A DNA stretch of 64,000 bases from Melieria omissa (Eukaryota; Arthropoda; Insecta; Diptera; Ulidiidae). The stretch lies in NCBI GenBank assembly GCA_963971225.1, contig OZ020267.1, positions 98,251,536 through 98,315,535 of the forward strand. Reading direction: 5' to 3'. Below are positions 35,672 through 48,330 of this stretch, in pieces. Below the pieces are notes generated by a model. That model was not told where the DNA came from. It saw only the letters and a program-made list of their open reading frames with translations, and made no database searches. Every line of letters starts with the position of its first letter. The stretch's first letter is position 1. A program made the position numbers and the translations under genes.

Positions 35672-35897
35672 GGGGACCAGTTTAACGCGAATCCGAACGG
35701 CGGTTTTTGGGCAATTTTCGTTTCACACTTGGAGGTTTTGCCATTGTCTAACAGGAGCGCACTTGTGCAATTCTTGTAATTCTCATCTGCTTCATGTGGA
35801 TAGCGATAGAAGTAGACGAGTTTGCCACCAGCTCGAGCTAGGATTCAAACCTTGGGTCTCGGTAGAAGAAGCCATCGCGCTACCCGCTGGACTATGT
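35672..35897 (-). mobile_element. SINE copy, head and body, tail replaced by LINE
   Basis: On the minus strand the damaged tRNA head (TAGTCCAGCGGGTAGCGCGA, box B degraded to GGTTTGAATCC) leads into the body that matches 22337-22560. The match stops at about 35672, where the LINE relic begins, so the LINE interrupts or replaces the SINE tail. Confidence 0.72.
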
Positions 35898-35989
35898 ACT
35901 TACTAAAACCAATTTTTTCTATGAATTTGAAGCTAAACGGTCAAAAGGTTTTGCTCCTGAATGATCATGACCCAGTCTTCTATGTGAAA

Positions 35990-36690
35990 AGCTCTCTTAA
36001 GCACAAATGACGGCTCATTGTGATATCGCAGTGAATGGCGCGAATTCCTCTTGCCAAGAAGTTTCCGTTATGAACCTGGCACTATCCCTCATATTCAAAG
36101 GTGATAGTTCGATTTTATTAATGAAGAAAGCTGAGCCGAGAAACTTATGTCCTCTTCTGGCTAGTGAGGCTCACTTACAAAACAGGTGTAAAACGGATTG
36201 GAGTGTCTTTTTTCTCCTCGGAGCCGCACCCTCTACAAAGGTCGTTGGATTGCAGTCTTAGTCTTACCGCATTCTTACCCATTTTTATCCAAGGCATAAG
36301 ACATTCTTACCCACAAGACAGTGACCCGTGAGCAAGGGGACCGTTGTAGTTAATGAGTGACGGCTAAGGTTGCGACTCTGGTAGGTCTATTTCATGTAAC
36401 AGGTCCTCTTTTTAGACCACAATTCGTTTGTTTCCTTATGATGCAATTGCCTGAGCATCGGTTTGACCCATGCAAGTGGAGCTCCCACTGAGAGACAAGA
36501 TGAAGCTTCGACGAGTAATGTGCCCGCTTTGGCAAGTTTGTACGCCTCACAGTTGCCTATGATACCCCTTGTGCCCTGGCATCCAGAATAATGAAACGTT
36601 AGAGCATCTAGCCAAGGTGTTCACGAATTCTTGACAGTCCAAGATCAGCCTAGAGGAGTAGATCTGGACATTCACCTATGTTAGATAAGT
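35990..36690 (-). pseudogene. Second RNase H-type LINE 3' relic
   Basis: The minus strand shows SSRLILDCQEFVNTLARCSN and FWMPGHKG, then in a shifted frame GIIGNCEAYKLAKAGTLL, corresponding to the end of a LINE RNase H domain (normally WxPGHxGIxGNxxADxLAxxG). Stops and frameshifts follow, and the 3' end carries CTGCGATATCACAATGAGCC, a variant of the LINE/SINE tail. It lies in the same orientation as the LINE and SINE pieces at 34447-35897, but it is a different and more decayed copy. Confidence 0.65.
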
Positions 36691-38769
36691 AGAAGAAACA
36701 TTTATTGCATACGTAAATGCATAGAGAGGAGAGATTTTTTCTTAATATTTTCGGTCAGATACTAAAATAAGCAGTTAAAGAAAAGTTGTTTTGGGAAAAT
36801 TATTTAATGGTCTAATCAAGAATCGATCTCGCATCCGACAGTCTGAACAAGTATGGAATCATTTAGAATTGAGATACTGAGTTCACTTTTTTGGTGAAGG
36901 TTCTCAAGACTTTAAACATTGATACTATGAAAACAAAATTTCCACACATGTTTTATTTCCATATCAATTTCAGAGCTTTTTATGGGCAAATTTTTTACTC
37001 TAAAAGGTTTGCGTCTTTAATATTTGTTTGGATAAAGTTGCTGACTGAACTCAGGACTTCCTGACTGATGATTCTTTGTACTTAACTTACAACAACTTAT
37101 TTATAACTTATATAACTTGGTTATTATTTTGAAACGTATTTTTGAATAGAGAAGCGCAACATGCAAACTCACCGGAAATTTACAACGAATTCAAACTCAG
37201 TGCACTTAAATTTATTTAGATTCCTTGTTTACTTCTTGCATACTGGAATTAATTGAAAATTATAAACCTGATTTAATTCCATAACTTTAGTGACTTGGAA
37301 AATAATCCAAGTTTCTAAAACCTTTAAACATTTGCATTTTCATTCTGATAAACATTTTTGAAAATTTTCTCATTGTTATAATGAACCATGCCACGCATCT
37401 ACCAATGCCGTCGGCATAGCAAATGCGTCAAAATTATGTCACAGAACGACGCTTTTCCATATCGCAAATATCACAAACAAAATCATACTGCAAATGGGGG
37501 TATGAGACAGAATTTTAAAGCCTAGGCCAACTATATTTTCCATTAACCTAGGCACACTGACGCATGGCAAAACCGCCTCGTTACCAACAAATATATACCA
37601 ACAACAACAAAAACATTTGTATGAAAATGTAAAATGAAAAAAAAATGGTGCTGAATTTCCATCAAAAATTAATACCATAAAAATATTCCCCATGGTAACA
37701 AAAATGAAGCGATACAACAACAACAAAATTAACAACAAAAACGACAATAACAACGCATTCATACATATGTACATATATGATATAAGCCTACCACAAAAAT
37801 ACCAAAAATAAATAAATGACCAACTAAAACAGAATTATATGCACACACACACACACACACACACTCCCACATGCACTCACACTCACACTTACAAACACCA
37901 TTTTATAATACACACGTAACTGCATATAGGTGCGTTTGGATGGCGTGTAGTTGTTGTTGTTATAAAGTAGCACAAAAACACAGCGAAAAAAAAACGCTCA
38001 AAGTTGGGTTAGCGCGCATAGAGTCAGCGAAGGGGCTTTGCCGCAAAGCGCAAAGCGGGTGCGGCAAAGAGACAAATTGTTCGTCTGTAGCTGAGTGAGG
38101 GGGGAAAGAAGCGGAAACCTGCACCCAATTCAATTAAAAATATTACGCTTTTACGCTGCAAACGGCCGCTGCGCCGCACTGCAATTCGACAGAAATGCCA
38201 AATAGGTAAAAATGCCCACAAGCCGCTGGAGAAGGGGGCACAAGGTGGGGTAGGGGGGGAACATGCACATGCATAGTGGCTATTTGAATATCAGTAAAAC
38301 TAAAAATCATCATTGGCGCCCAAAAGCGCCAAACGCAATGCGCGATAAACACACATACACACTCACACACTCACACACATGAGCAGCCACCAGCGCAGCC
38401 AACTAAAAATACCATTTGCGTTGTTTTGCGAGCTGCTGAGCGCGTTATTGTTGTTGTTACGGAGCCGATTGTTGTCTTCATAGTTGTTGTCATGTTGTTG
38501 TTGTTGTTATGCTTGTTGTTTTTGTCTTATTGTTTTTGCGCGTGTTTTTGGCGTGCAGCAAACACAAATAAAATGCGTGTGCAGCCACCCTGCCAGCGCC
38601 TGATCGCCATCATGTCAACTTTTGTTAGCTTTCCCATCCAGCTTCCCCCTTTCGAACACGGGCAAATGTCCGTTGCTTGCATTATTGGCGTACAGACGCT
38701 GCCAATGGCTGGAATAACACCATCGCCCCCTTCGATTCGTAAAAATTTGCGCGAGATTTGCGCGCGCGA
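36691..38769. other. No gene seen
   Basis: AT-rich sequence gives way at about 37.8 kb to DNA with a (CA)n run (37841-37862), CA/CT-rich stretches and TTG runs (38446-38520). No domain or exon was recognised. Confidence 0.3.
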
Positions 38770-40700
38770 TTTGCATTTAGTGTGTGTAATGAAATGTGAG
38801 ACAAAAAAATCGGAAAAATAAAATGAAAATCGAAATCAAAATAATAAAAAATGAAAAACAGATTAAACAGAATATAAAACGAATATTATATATTAAAAAG
38901 AAATAAAAACTAAAAAAACATTATAGCCGACACTTTTTAAAATGTAAAATGAAAAAATTTTAGTAAACAAAATTTTGTTTTTTTTAGTAAACAAAAATTT
39001 TTTGAACATCAAAATTATAAAAAATCAAAAAAACAAAAGAATATTAAGGCAAATGTGAGAGGAATATTATTAACAAAAATAAATAGAAATCATTTTAAAA
39101 AATATAACCAAAAATTTTTGAAATAAATAAACTCAGAAAAAACCAAAAAACCTCATCGAGATTATAAAAAAATTTTAGAAAAATTACAAGCCAAATATTT
39201 ATCACAACAATTTCAAAAAATTCAAAAACCAACAATTTGAGTCTGAAATGAACTGCGTGTTAAGTTAAAACTAAAAAAATGAAACAAAAATCTAAATCAA
39301 AGTTATAAAAAAATCAAAGAAAATAACAGAAAAGGAAGAAAAAACCATAATAAAAAAAATTTAAAAAAATTTTATAAAAAAAAAATAAAATAAATTAAAT
39401 TAAAAATGAAAATATTGAACACAATTAAACGAAAAAATATTAAAAAATTAAAAATTTATGTGCATTTCTAAAAAAATAAAAAAAATAAAATTAAATACGA
39501 AATAACTAACATTATACAAAATAAAACTTTAACTATAAATTTCGAAATGGTGTGCCACCAAAAAATTAAACAAAAACCGAGATCACAGTTGTACGAGTTA
39601 AAAAAATATTGAAGAGGATATAAAAGGAATATTACAAAAAAAATGTTAGTTATTTTAAAAAACGAGATTACCAAAAATTAAAAAGAAATCAAGCAAAGTT
39701 ACAAATTAACAAAAAAACAATAGTTTTCAATAATTCAAAAACCCACAATTAAAGTTGTTAATGAAATTTGTGGTAAATAAAAACTAAAACATAAAACAAA
39801 AACTGAAAATAAACTTATAAAATTGATATATAGATATAGAATATATTGAAAATTAAAGCATTAAACCAAAATATAAAAAAAAATAATTAAAAATAAAATT
39901 AGAAAATATTGAAAATAAAAATATAAAAAAAAAATATTATCAAAATAATTAAAAATCATAAAACCAAAAATGTCTGAAAATAAAAATATTATAAAAATAA
40001 TTAAAAATCATGAAACCAAAAATGTCTGTGCGTCATGAAATGCGATACCAAAGAATATAAAAAAATAAAAACATAATTAAAATTAAAAAAATATGTACAA
40101 CATTAATGGAAAATGCATTTAAAAAATAAAAATTAGAAAACAGAAAATGTGACAAAAATTGTACAACCAAACAAAAATTGCATTAAAAATTGAAATAAAA
40201 ATTATAAAAAAATAAAGACAACAAACATTATTAAAAAAAAATTAAAATATAAAACTGAAAATTAGTTTGTGTACTGAAATGTGGAGCAACACACATCACA
40301 AAAATAAAATAAAAATCTAAACTAACAGTTTCAAAATAAAAAAAAAAATTAACAATAAATAAATAATATAAAAAAATAAAAAAAAACCAAAGAAAATGTA
40401 AATAAATATTAATAGAAAATTTTAAAAATTATTAAACTAAAAATTGTTGTGTGTTATGAAATGTATAGCAAATAAATGCAAAAAACTGTAACCAAAAAAA
40501 ATGTTTCATTAAAAAAATTTTAAAATTGAAACCAAACAAAAAAAAAATAAAAAAAAAATATTTAATTCTTCAATTATTAATTATTTAAGACTTAATTTTT
40601 AATTGTTAATGATTTGAATAATGTTAAAAAAAAGTAAATCCAAAAAGGTATTTTGATGTGTGTTACGCAATAAATTAGAAAAAAAAACCAAAATTTAATG
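38770..40700. repeat. A-rich degenerate satellite seeded from adjoining unique DNA
   Basis: Between long AAAAT/AAAAC tracts a recurring phrase like TGTGTGTTATGAAATGTG appears near 38779, 40022, 40265, 40447 and, more diverged, near 39245, 39545, 39756 and 40655. Spacings vary from about 180 to 300 bp, with some double intervals. It is usually followed by AGCAA/GACAA and AAAATAAAAATCTAAA-like blocks. The first unit lies at the edge of ordinary sequence. There is no coding potential. Confidence 0.6.
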
Positions 40701-42795
40701 AAAACCTAAAATTTATAGAATCGAAAATTCCTTTAATAAAAACTTGACATAACATGTAAACAAGTTTGAAAACAAAGCTAATTTTTTAATGTTGCCAAAG
40801 TTCGGCGGGGACTGTAAGCGAAAATCGCCGACCCTGTATGGACGTAATAAACAACAAAGTGCATAAAACACACGCCCACACGCATAGAAGCGAAAGCACT
40901 CACACATACAAACACACACATAGAACACACTCAATTGCAGTTAGGTGGGTGCTAACACAAACCGACACGCGTACAAATTTGTGCGCACATTTTATGGCTG
41001 ATCGCAAAATTTATGCACTGGGAGAGAGGAGACTGGGCGCCGAGCTGGATGCGGCTGAAGTTAAAGTTGTAAAAAATGCCGCGTTACGGGAAGGTGAGAA
41101 AAAACCAAAGCATTTTCACAATCGATGAGGGCAGCAGCCGTTCAGCCGATGGGATGAGAATCGAACTGGAGGGCACTGCAAAACGCATTGCTGCTAAACT
41201 AATTGAGGAAAGGCGAGGTGGCTGAAAAAATTCGAAACTGCACTCAACCTAAATTTTCGGCCACAAATTGCAGCAGCACTGGTGGCAATACAAGCCAAAA
41301 AATTGGAGGGGGAGAACAGGGATCAGCCGTCAAAACGAAGCGGCAAAACCGTCGAGGCAAATTGAAAGCGGAAAAGAGACACTAGACACACCAGCACACG
41401 CACACACACTCATATACATATATAATACTAGTGGGCGTGTATGTCCCCATATGGGAAACTATAATTGGCAACGGGTATGAGTTGAACAAATCGAGTGGTC
41501 GCTTGTGAGCCAACAAAACAAAAAACTATAAAAAAACATTAACCAAACCAAACAAAACGAAATGAAACAAAATGAAATGTAATGCAAAAAGTGCTCGAGC
41601 TCGTTTGCATTTAATGTTAGCCTATGACAAGTGGCCGCACCTCTGCGCAGCGGCAGCGGCAGCGGCAGCCACCCAACGCAGCTCATTCCACGGCCGTTGT
41701 GTCCTGCGACGCGGCGGTTTGTTGTTTTGGTGCTGTGCAAGCGTGTCGACCAGGTCTTTTGGCGCCTCCTGACGTTGGTTTTACACCTACACTTCTACAC
41801 TAATAACAACAAAAACCATAACGACAACAAAAACAACTCGTCAATTACACTTTCAGCTGGGATGGACACTGTTCCATCGACCACTTTTCGCAGCCTTTTT
41901 ACACGCTCTCCCCTCTCACAATGATTGAACGAGCAGCCACCTTCCACCTTCTTTTGCTTCCTTTCGCTTTGTTGTTCTTTTTTTCATTTGCTTTATGCTT
42001 TCTAGCCACTGTTTTCTATTGTGTTCGACCCAATCCATAACCGATGTGTTGCCGTAAATTGTGCTTCATTTCATCAACAAATACATTAACAACAATACAT
42101 AGCAATCACAACAACAACAAAAACTACACCCTACCTACCCATCTCGGTACGTAAATCAAGAGATCCTTAAAAGAAATTTTTATGAGCGTCATGGCTCAAA
42201 CTTTGAAACTTGTGGCTTTTGTGTTGGGTTTTTTTGTGGGCAATGTCTTAAAACGCCTAAAAGTATGCTGCGTTTGCATATGAGTTGTTTTGACTGGAAG
42301 TGTAGACTGTTAGAAGACGCTGAACGCTAATCTGAGAGACGCCATGACGTACAAAACAGCCGACAATGCAAACCATTGATTGTTTTAGTTGTTCTTGATC
42401 GATTTATCAGTTTATTTGTCTTACAGCCAGAACTTATTATTTATAGCAGGCCCGTAATGGGTTAAGGAATCGTTTTACACCGATTTTCCTAAATATTCCA
42501 TTCCTAAATTTTAATAACCTAATCAACACTAACACTAACAACTTTCTTATTAAGCAAATCTCTTTTATATGCTTAACCCTTTCAACCACGAAACTTTTGA
42601 ACAATTTTAGATTAAAGCGGGTTAAATAAATTGTATATTAATATTTTTTAATTCCTGACAAATTATTTAATATTTATGGAAAAATACCAAATTATCCCGT
42701 TTTCACCATTATTATTTATTTCACCATTATTAAAGAAAGAGGATTTTGATCAAACGCGCTCAATTCGTAGATTTCAATTAAAACATGAACATTCC
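40701..42795. other. Non-coding DNA, GC-richer in 40.8-42.0 kb
   Basis: There are CA-rich stretches (40867-40930), a GGCAGC run near 41648-41672 and CAA runs at 41806-41840 and 42108-42122. An exact GCATACTTTTAGGC motif is on the minus strand at 42255-42268. No exon was recognised. Confidence 0.35.
42255..42268 (-). promoter_or_regulatory. Su(Hw)-like motif GCATACTTTTAGGC, exact
   Basis: This is an exact copy of the 14-mer also found at 56611-56624 and 57276-57289, in different flanking sequence. Its likely role as an insulator-protein site is an inference from the motif. Confidence 0.45.
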
Positions 42796-42801
42796 CTGAT
42801 A

Positions 42802-43358
42802 CGAGGGCGGGTCAATAAGTCCGTGACTTTTTGAATTTCCCGCCTCTTGATTGAAATGGCAACACTGTTCCCGTCAACAGTCATCTGTCAGTTGATTCTT
42901 GTCAAAAATTGAACAAGCTGGGACATTTAGTTTGTTTTTGACAGCCGTTAATATCAGACTACCGCGTTGACTGAGAAGAAAATGGAAAAAAGTGAATTTC
43001 GTGTGCTCATTAAGCATTATTTTTAGTTTCCATGGCAAAAATCCATGAATTGGGCTACGAATTGCTCCCTCATCCCGCCTATTCACCCGATCTAGCCCCA
43101 AGTGACTATTTCTTGTTCCCAAACTTGAAGAAATGGCTCGGCGGAAAGCATGAGCACACGAAATTCACTTTTTTCCATTTTCTTCTCAGTCAACTCGGTA
43201 GTCTGATATTAACGGCTGTCAAAAACAAACTAAATGTCCCAGCTTGTTCAATTTTTGACAAGAATCAACTGACAGATGACTGTTGACGGGAACAGTGTTG
43301 CCATTTCAATCAAGAGGCGGGAAATTCAAAAAGTCACGGACTTATTGACCCGCCCCTG
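42802..43358. mobile_element. Foldback mariner derivative, 557 bp with two 209-bp arms
   Basis: TA flanks both ends (42800-42801 and 43359-43360). The arms 42802-43010 and 43150-43358 are inverted copies differing at only a few bases. Each arm contains a mariner end (GGGCGGGTCAATAAGTCCGT), the 5' leader and the start of a transposase (MEKSEFRVLIKH, ATG at 42982 on the left arm). The 139-bp centre keeps a transposase C-terminal piece, ELLPHPAYSPDLAPSDYFLF, with the third catalytic aspartate. The usual 3' end has thus been replaced by an inverted copy of the 5' end, and the transposase is destroyed. Confidence 0.88.
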
Positions 43359-43584
43359 TATTGCGGTAAATTAATGGAAATTATAAGATAAGAGTAAAAT
43401 TTTTGTAATTTACTTAGAATTCACTTTTAAAAATATTAATTTGTTGGTGCCTACTTAAATTAAACCCATAAACAAATCGTAGCTTTTGCTATAAGATCAG
43501 TTTTTAGTTGTACTAAATTGTATTTCAATATCTTTGCACGTTCAAGAGCTATCATACAAATCAGCTGTTGAAATACATATGAAA

Positions 43585-44880
43585 CAACAAACAGATGGAT
43601 GGACGGTCGAATGGATGATTGAATGAATGACAGATTGAAAGACAGATAGAGAAATTCATAGACATATAGATAGACAAAGTAGGCAGGCAGAGAGACAGAT
43701 AGACAGACAGACTGATAGACAATGAAACAGATAGCGAGAAAGACAGACAGTAAGACAAACTGTCTGATAGATAGATAGTCAGATCGATAAATAAGCAGGC
43801 AGACAGAGAGTAAGATAGACACTCGGTTATACAGAAAGACAGATAGACAAACAGATAGACAAATAGACAGATGGATAGATAAATAAACAGATGGATAGAT
43901 AAATAAACAGACAGATAAATAGAAAGACAGACTGATAGACAGACCGACTGATAGACAAATAAACAGACAGAGAAAAGGATATACAGTGAGACAAAAAACA
44001 GTAAGAGAAGAAGACAAACAGTGAGACATAAAACAGTAAGAGAAGAAGACAAACAGTGGGACAAATAAACAGATAGACAGATATTCAGATCGACAAATAG
44101 GCAGGCAGACAGAGAGGTAGATGGACAGCCAGTTAAACAGAGAGAAAGATAGACAAAAAGGTAGACAAACGAACAGATAGATAAACAGGGAAGCAGTTAG
44201 CCCGATGGTAGCCAGACTTACTGATAGACAAATAAACAGATAGACAGAAAGAAAAAGAGGGCGACAGACAGATAGACAAATAAATACATAAATACATCAT
44301 CAAAAAGACGGACGGACAGAGAGAGAGACAAACAGATAAGCAGACAGTAGATAAGCAGAGATACAAAGAGACAGGTAGACAGAGAGGCAGCGAGGTCGAC
44401 AAATAGGCAGACAGACAGATAGACGGATAGACAACAGAGGGACAAAGAGACAGATCAATCGACAGATAGACAAATATACAGATAGACTGGAAGAAACATA
44501 GATGGACAGATATACAGATAAGATCTACCTTGATAGGTAAGTAGAAGTATCCGACCGAAGGTGGATTTTTTCCGAAGCCTATTTTGCTATTTCGGCCGAA
44601 GCCCAAGATTTCAAATTGCCCGAATAGGCCGAATATCGAAAACGAATATTCGATCGGACACTAGTAAGTAGCAATACAGAAAGAAAGACAAACAGATATA
44701 TAGACAAAAGGACAAATAAATATATAGATAGAAAAACCGACTTATACGTAGGTAGGTAGATATATAAACTGATAAACAGGAATATCGATAGGTAGATAAG
44801 TAGATAGTAGTAAAGACAAAAAGACAGACAGACAAATAGACAGTTATACAAAAAGGCAACCAAGCAGATAGATAAACATT
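43585..44880. repeat. Long degenerate GACA/GATA tetranucleotide tract
   Basis: About 1.3 kb consist mostly of GACA, GATA and AAACAGATAGACAGA-like units with scattered changes. Long stop-free frames on the minus strand (cysteine-leucine-serine-valine-rich) are translations of the repeat and not genes. The tract is interrupted by the hAT-like MITE at 44545-44663. GATA/GACA tracts are known as Bkm-type repeats that are enriched on sex chromosomes in some animals; that link is not shown here. Confidence 0.85.
44545..44663. mobile_element. Small hAT-like MITE, 119 bp
   Basis: The 8-bp target duplication GTAAGTAG is exact (44537-44544 and 44664-44671). The left end AAGTATCCGACCGAA and the complement of the right end TAGTGTCCGATCGAA agree at 12 of 15 positions and resemble the ends of the 799-bp element at 19522 (TAGAGTCCGACCGAT). 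The inside repeats CCGAA/GGCCGAA. It sits in the GACA/GATA tract. Confidence 0.83.
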
Positions 44881-44989
44881 GTTAAAGCGATTTTCGTAAT
44901 AGTTCTAATCCTTGTTAGGTGTATGAATATTTTTCCATTCCACAGTGCGAACAGTTAAAATGAATGATTACAATAACAAATTTTTAACA

Positions 44990-46720
44990 ATGACAATTAC
45001 TGTAAATCACTGACGCATTAAAGTGGGTGCCAAAAACAACAACAACAACAACACTAACAACAATAAAAACGACAACAGTAACCCTAAAACTGCCAAGAAC
45101 TTCAACAACGATCGCTAACTGATTTCTACTTCAGTAATTTTAGTACAACAACAGCAATACTAAACCGATATGTTACAAAAAAAAAGTATTTATATATACA
45201 GGAATATTTACAACAAACAATACAACATTTATAACAACAAAAGTATTTAAACAATATTTCAAACAACCAATACAAAAATCGTACCAACAACAACAACAAC
45301 AACTATAAAACAGTTTTTATCACAAGTGTCATATTACTTACTACAACAACAACCGTCAAGAAAATACTTACAACAACTATTGGTACAATATTTACAACCA
45401 AAATATATACAACAACACTCAACACATTATTTACAGTAAACAATACAACAATTACAACAACTATCAAAACAGTTCATATTTTCAATTTACATTACAACAA
45501 CTGCTTCAAACATAAGTAACAAACCGTACAACAACTACTATAACTCTTCTTCATACAACATTGAAGCATCATGGAACAAATTTCAAATAACAACAACAAT
45601 AATTTGAAGCAAAACTAGCTGAACTTTAACTGATTAATTGCAAATCGCGACAATGGTTAGCACAACAACAATTCAGTACAACAATTCAAGTGATCAAAAT
45701 AACAAAAACAACAGCACAAATCGAAACAATTTAATCACATCAATAACAACAGCAACAGCAATAAATTGGTAATCACAACAACAACGACCACAACATCAGC
45801 AATAAATTTGTAGACAAATTATGAACAACAAAACATGACATACAACGCTAACCAACAAATCGAGAACCGCAACAAAAGTAAGAGAAGTGATACCACTACA
45901 ATAACAACAAAAACAACATCTTATAAAAACAAGGACAGGAAAAAGAAGCAAAATTACAATAACATCAACATGGCGCAAAAGTGCATCTATGAAACAAAAA
46001 CAAACCCCCTCAAACACCAAACATCTCTGAAACAGCGTCATCAACACTAAAGCAACAATAACAACAACATAAACAACAACCACTACAACAATAAACCGGC
46101 ACAACAAACAACAATAAAAGTGCATTGTCCGAAAATCAAACTTTTTGAACGGCTGCAAACATTCTCAAAGCACAAAAACAAAACTACACAAACAAACACA
46201 CACACACATAAGCAATCACAGACACACAAACACACTCATACTAAACTGAGACGCGCCGACCCCCTCAACGCCAACACGCAGACAGCCAAAGCAATAAAAC
46301 AAAAACCAAAAATAAATAAAACAAAAAACCACCATGAAAATTCAGTTTTCAGAGCGGCGAAAAAAACACGTACAAACAACAAAAACAACAACAACAGCAA
46401 AGAGGAAAACGGCACACGCTCTTGACCCAAACCTGGCCGCGCAACGAAAGCAACAAAATGCGACAAACAACAGTGCAGCAACAACAACATGAGGCACAGG
46501 AGTGGCAGCATGCATGCAACGAAACCATACAACAACAACAATAACAAATACAGCAACCACAGCAGCATCAGCAACTTGAACAACGCCATCAACATTTATC
46601 GTCAACTGCAACGGCCCAACGGCGTGATTATCATTATCTGCTAGTGCAACAACAACAACTATTACTACAACAATAACAATCAAAAAAACTACTACTACTA
46701 CTCGCACTGCTGCTGTTGCT
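44990..46720. repeat. CAA-rich degenerate triplet tract
   Basis: Roughly 1.7 kb are dominated by CAACAACAA, AACAATAAC and ACAACT units with interruptions. There are no convincing frames; those present are asparagine/threonine/lysine strings or, on the minus strand, leucine/valine strings. It adjoins the GC-rich promoter-like region. Confidence 0.75.
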
Positions 46721-48330
46721 GCCTACAACTATTCAGCCCAGCGCCAATCACCCAACCAGCCATCGGGCGCCAACCCATTTCACTCACGCTCTCGAAAAAT
46801 GTCTCTCGCTCCCATCCACATCCCCCTGGACAACAACAACAAAAAGGAGTTTGAATTTTATTTTTCATTTTGTTTTTGATTTTATTTTTTACACTCTCCA
46901 GCCGCTCCCGGTTCATCCTCCTCCATGCATTCTATGGCGCACGCAATCCTTTAGCGGCCGCCGCCGTCGCGGCATACAAAACCAGTCGCTCGCACCCCCA
47001 GCGACCCACTCGCCAAAACAAAATTTCAGTTCGGCAAATGAAAAAAAAATTTGATGTTTTTTATGCGTTTTTCATATCCGAAACGCCGACACCGAGTGCT
47101 CGCTTCGATACGGCGCCACTCGACGGGGGCGTCAATTTTTCTGCCACACAAAAATCGCCACGCACCCAACACACACACACACACACGCGTTGCCTCGTTA
47201 TGTTGTTGTCATGTTATTGTTGTTGTTGTTTTAGCCTACACGAGTGCACTTTTTTGACACTCGCTTTCGGCGCCGCCCGCCGGCCGCTCGAGCGTTGTGC
47301 GCGTTTTTCATTTTTTGTTTGTTTTTTGCAGGGAAAAAAGGGAATCGGCCATGTGCCCAATTGCGCGACCCCCTCCCCCTTACAAATACCACACTCACTC
47401 TCGTTGTGTTACACAGACACACACACACATACACAGAGACAGACTGGCGCTCCCGCTACCACAGTCGACCTCAGCGCTCAGCTGTTTCGCGTGCGACGCG
47501 ACTCATCTGCCGCCAGTCCTCAACCCGCTGCGCCTTGGGCCGCAAGCACCACTGCGCTGCCCTGCCATGCACTGTTGTTCCTATGGCACACTCACACACA
47601 CACACACGCACAACTCTGCCCTCTCAACCCAACCACCTCGCTTTGCGCCACACTTGGCTGCATTTCAATTCGTTGCTTTGCGCCTCGTTTCGCTGCGTGC
47701 GTGCGTTCGTTCGTTCGTTCGTTTGTCACTTTGACATTTTGCCGCTTATCGTCATTTCTCTGTTTTTATCCTTCTGTACTTGCGTGCCAGCGCTGCCAGC
47801 GGCCCCCCGCCCGCGCCTGCGCCAGCGCTCGTGTCCACTGGTCGCTCGGCAACGCCGCCTCAATGTTTACAACCGCCTGCCAGGCAGTCAGCCAGCCAGC
47901 CAGGCCTACTTCATTCATTGTTGCACATTTTTTTCACAGTTCGCTTTTCGCATGCTTCTTCTTCTGCTGCTGCTGCTTCCTCCAATTCACACTCTTTATT
48001 CGCAATTTTGCTTTCGCCTTTTCCGCCTGGCAAACCATTCGTATGCCTTTGCTGGCCCCCCATCTCTCTCCATTTGCGCCACGGCCTACAAACGCACTCG
48101 CGCCCACTCTGTGCGCACGCGCACTGCCCGCCCAGCGCTATTGTCGCTGTCGTCTCTTTCTTCATATCCCTTTCGTCCTTGCGGTGGGGGGTGGCGCGTT
48201 GCCAATTTGCCGCTCGTTCGCTTGCACTCTCGCCAACTGATGAAACAGTTGTTCGGCGAACTGGCGCTTCAGCAGCACGTTTCCCAATCGGTTCGAGGGC
48301 TCAAAACGCAAACGCACGTTTCTGTTTTGG
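46721..48330. other. GC-rich, CpG-containing stretch upstream of a likely gene start
   Basis: This is the most GC-rich part of the window, with CG dinucleotides throughout, CA runs (47169-47188, 47418-47435, 47592-47612) and TTCG units (47703-47722). Frames of up to 456 codons exist, but three frames are open at once, the translations are compositional (cysteine, phenylalanine, histidine, proline) and no domain appears. I read it as promoter-proximal DNA and not as coding sequence. Confidence 0.4.

Noticed and set aside
42577..42621. TTAA-flanked 45-bp segment starting CCCTTTCAACC
   Set aside because: The right end (AAAGCGGG) barely pairs with the left, so a fourth TTAA MITE is not supported.
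43460..44863. Cysteine/leucine/serine-rich minus-strand proteins of up to 189 residues
   Set aside because: They are translations of the GACA/GATA tract and appear in more than one frame.
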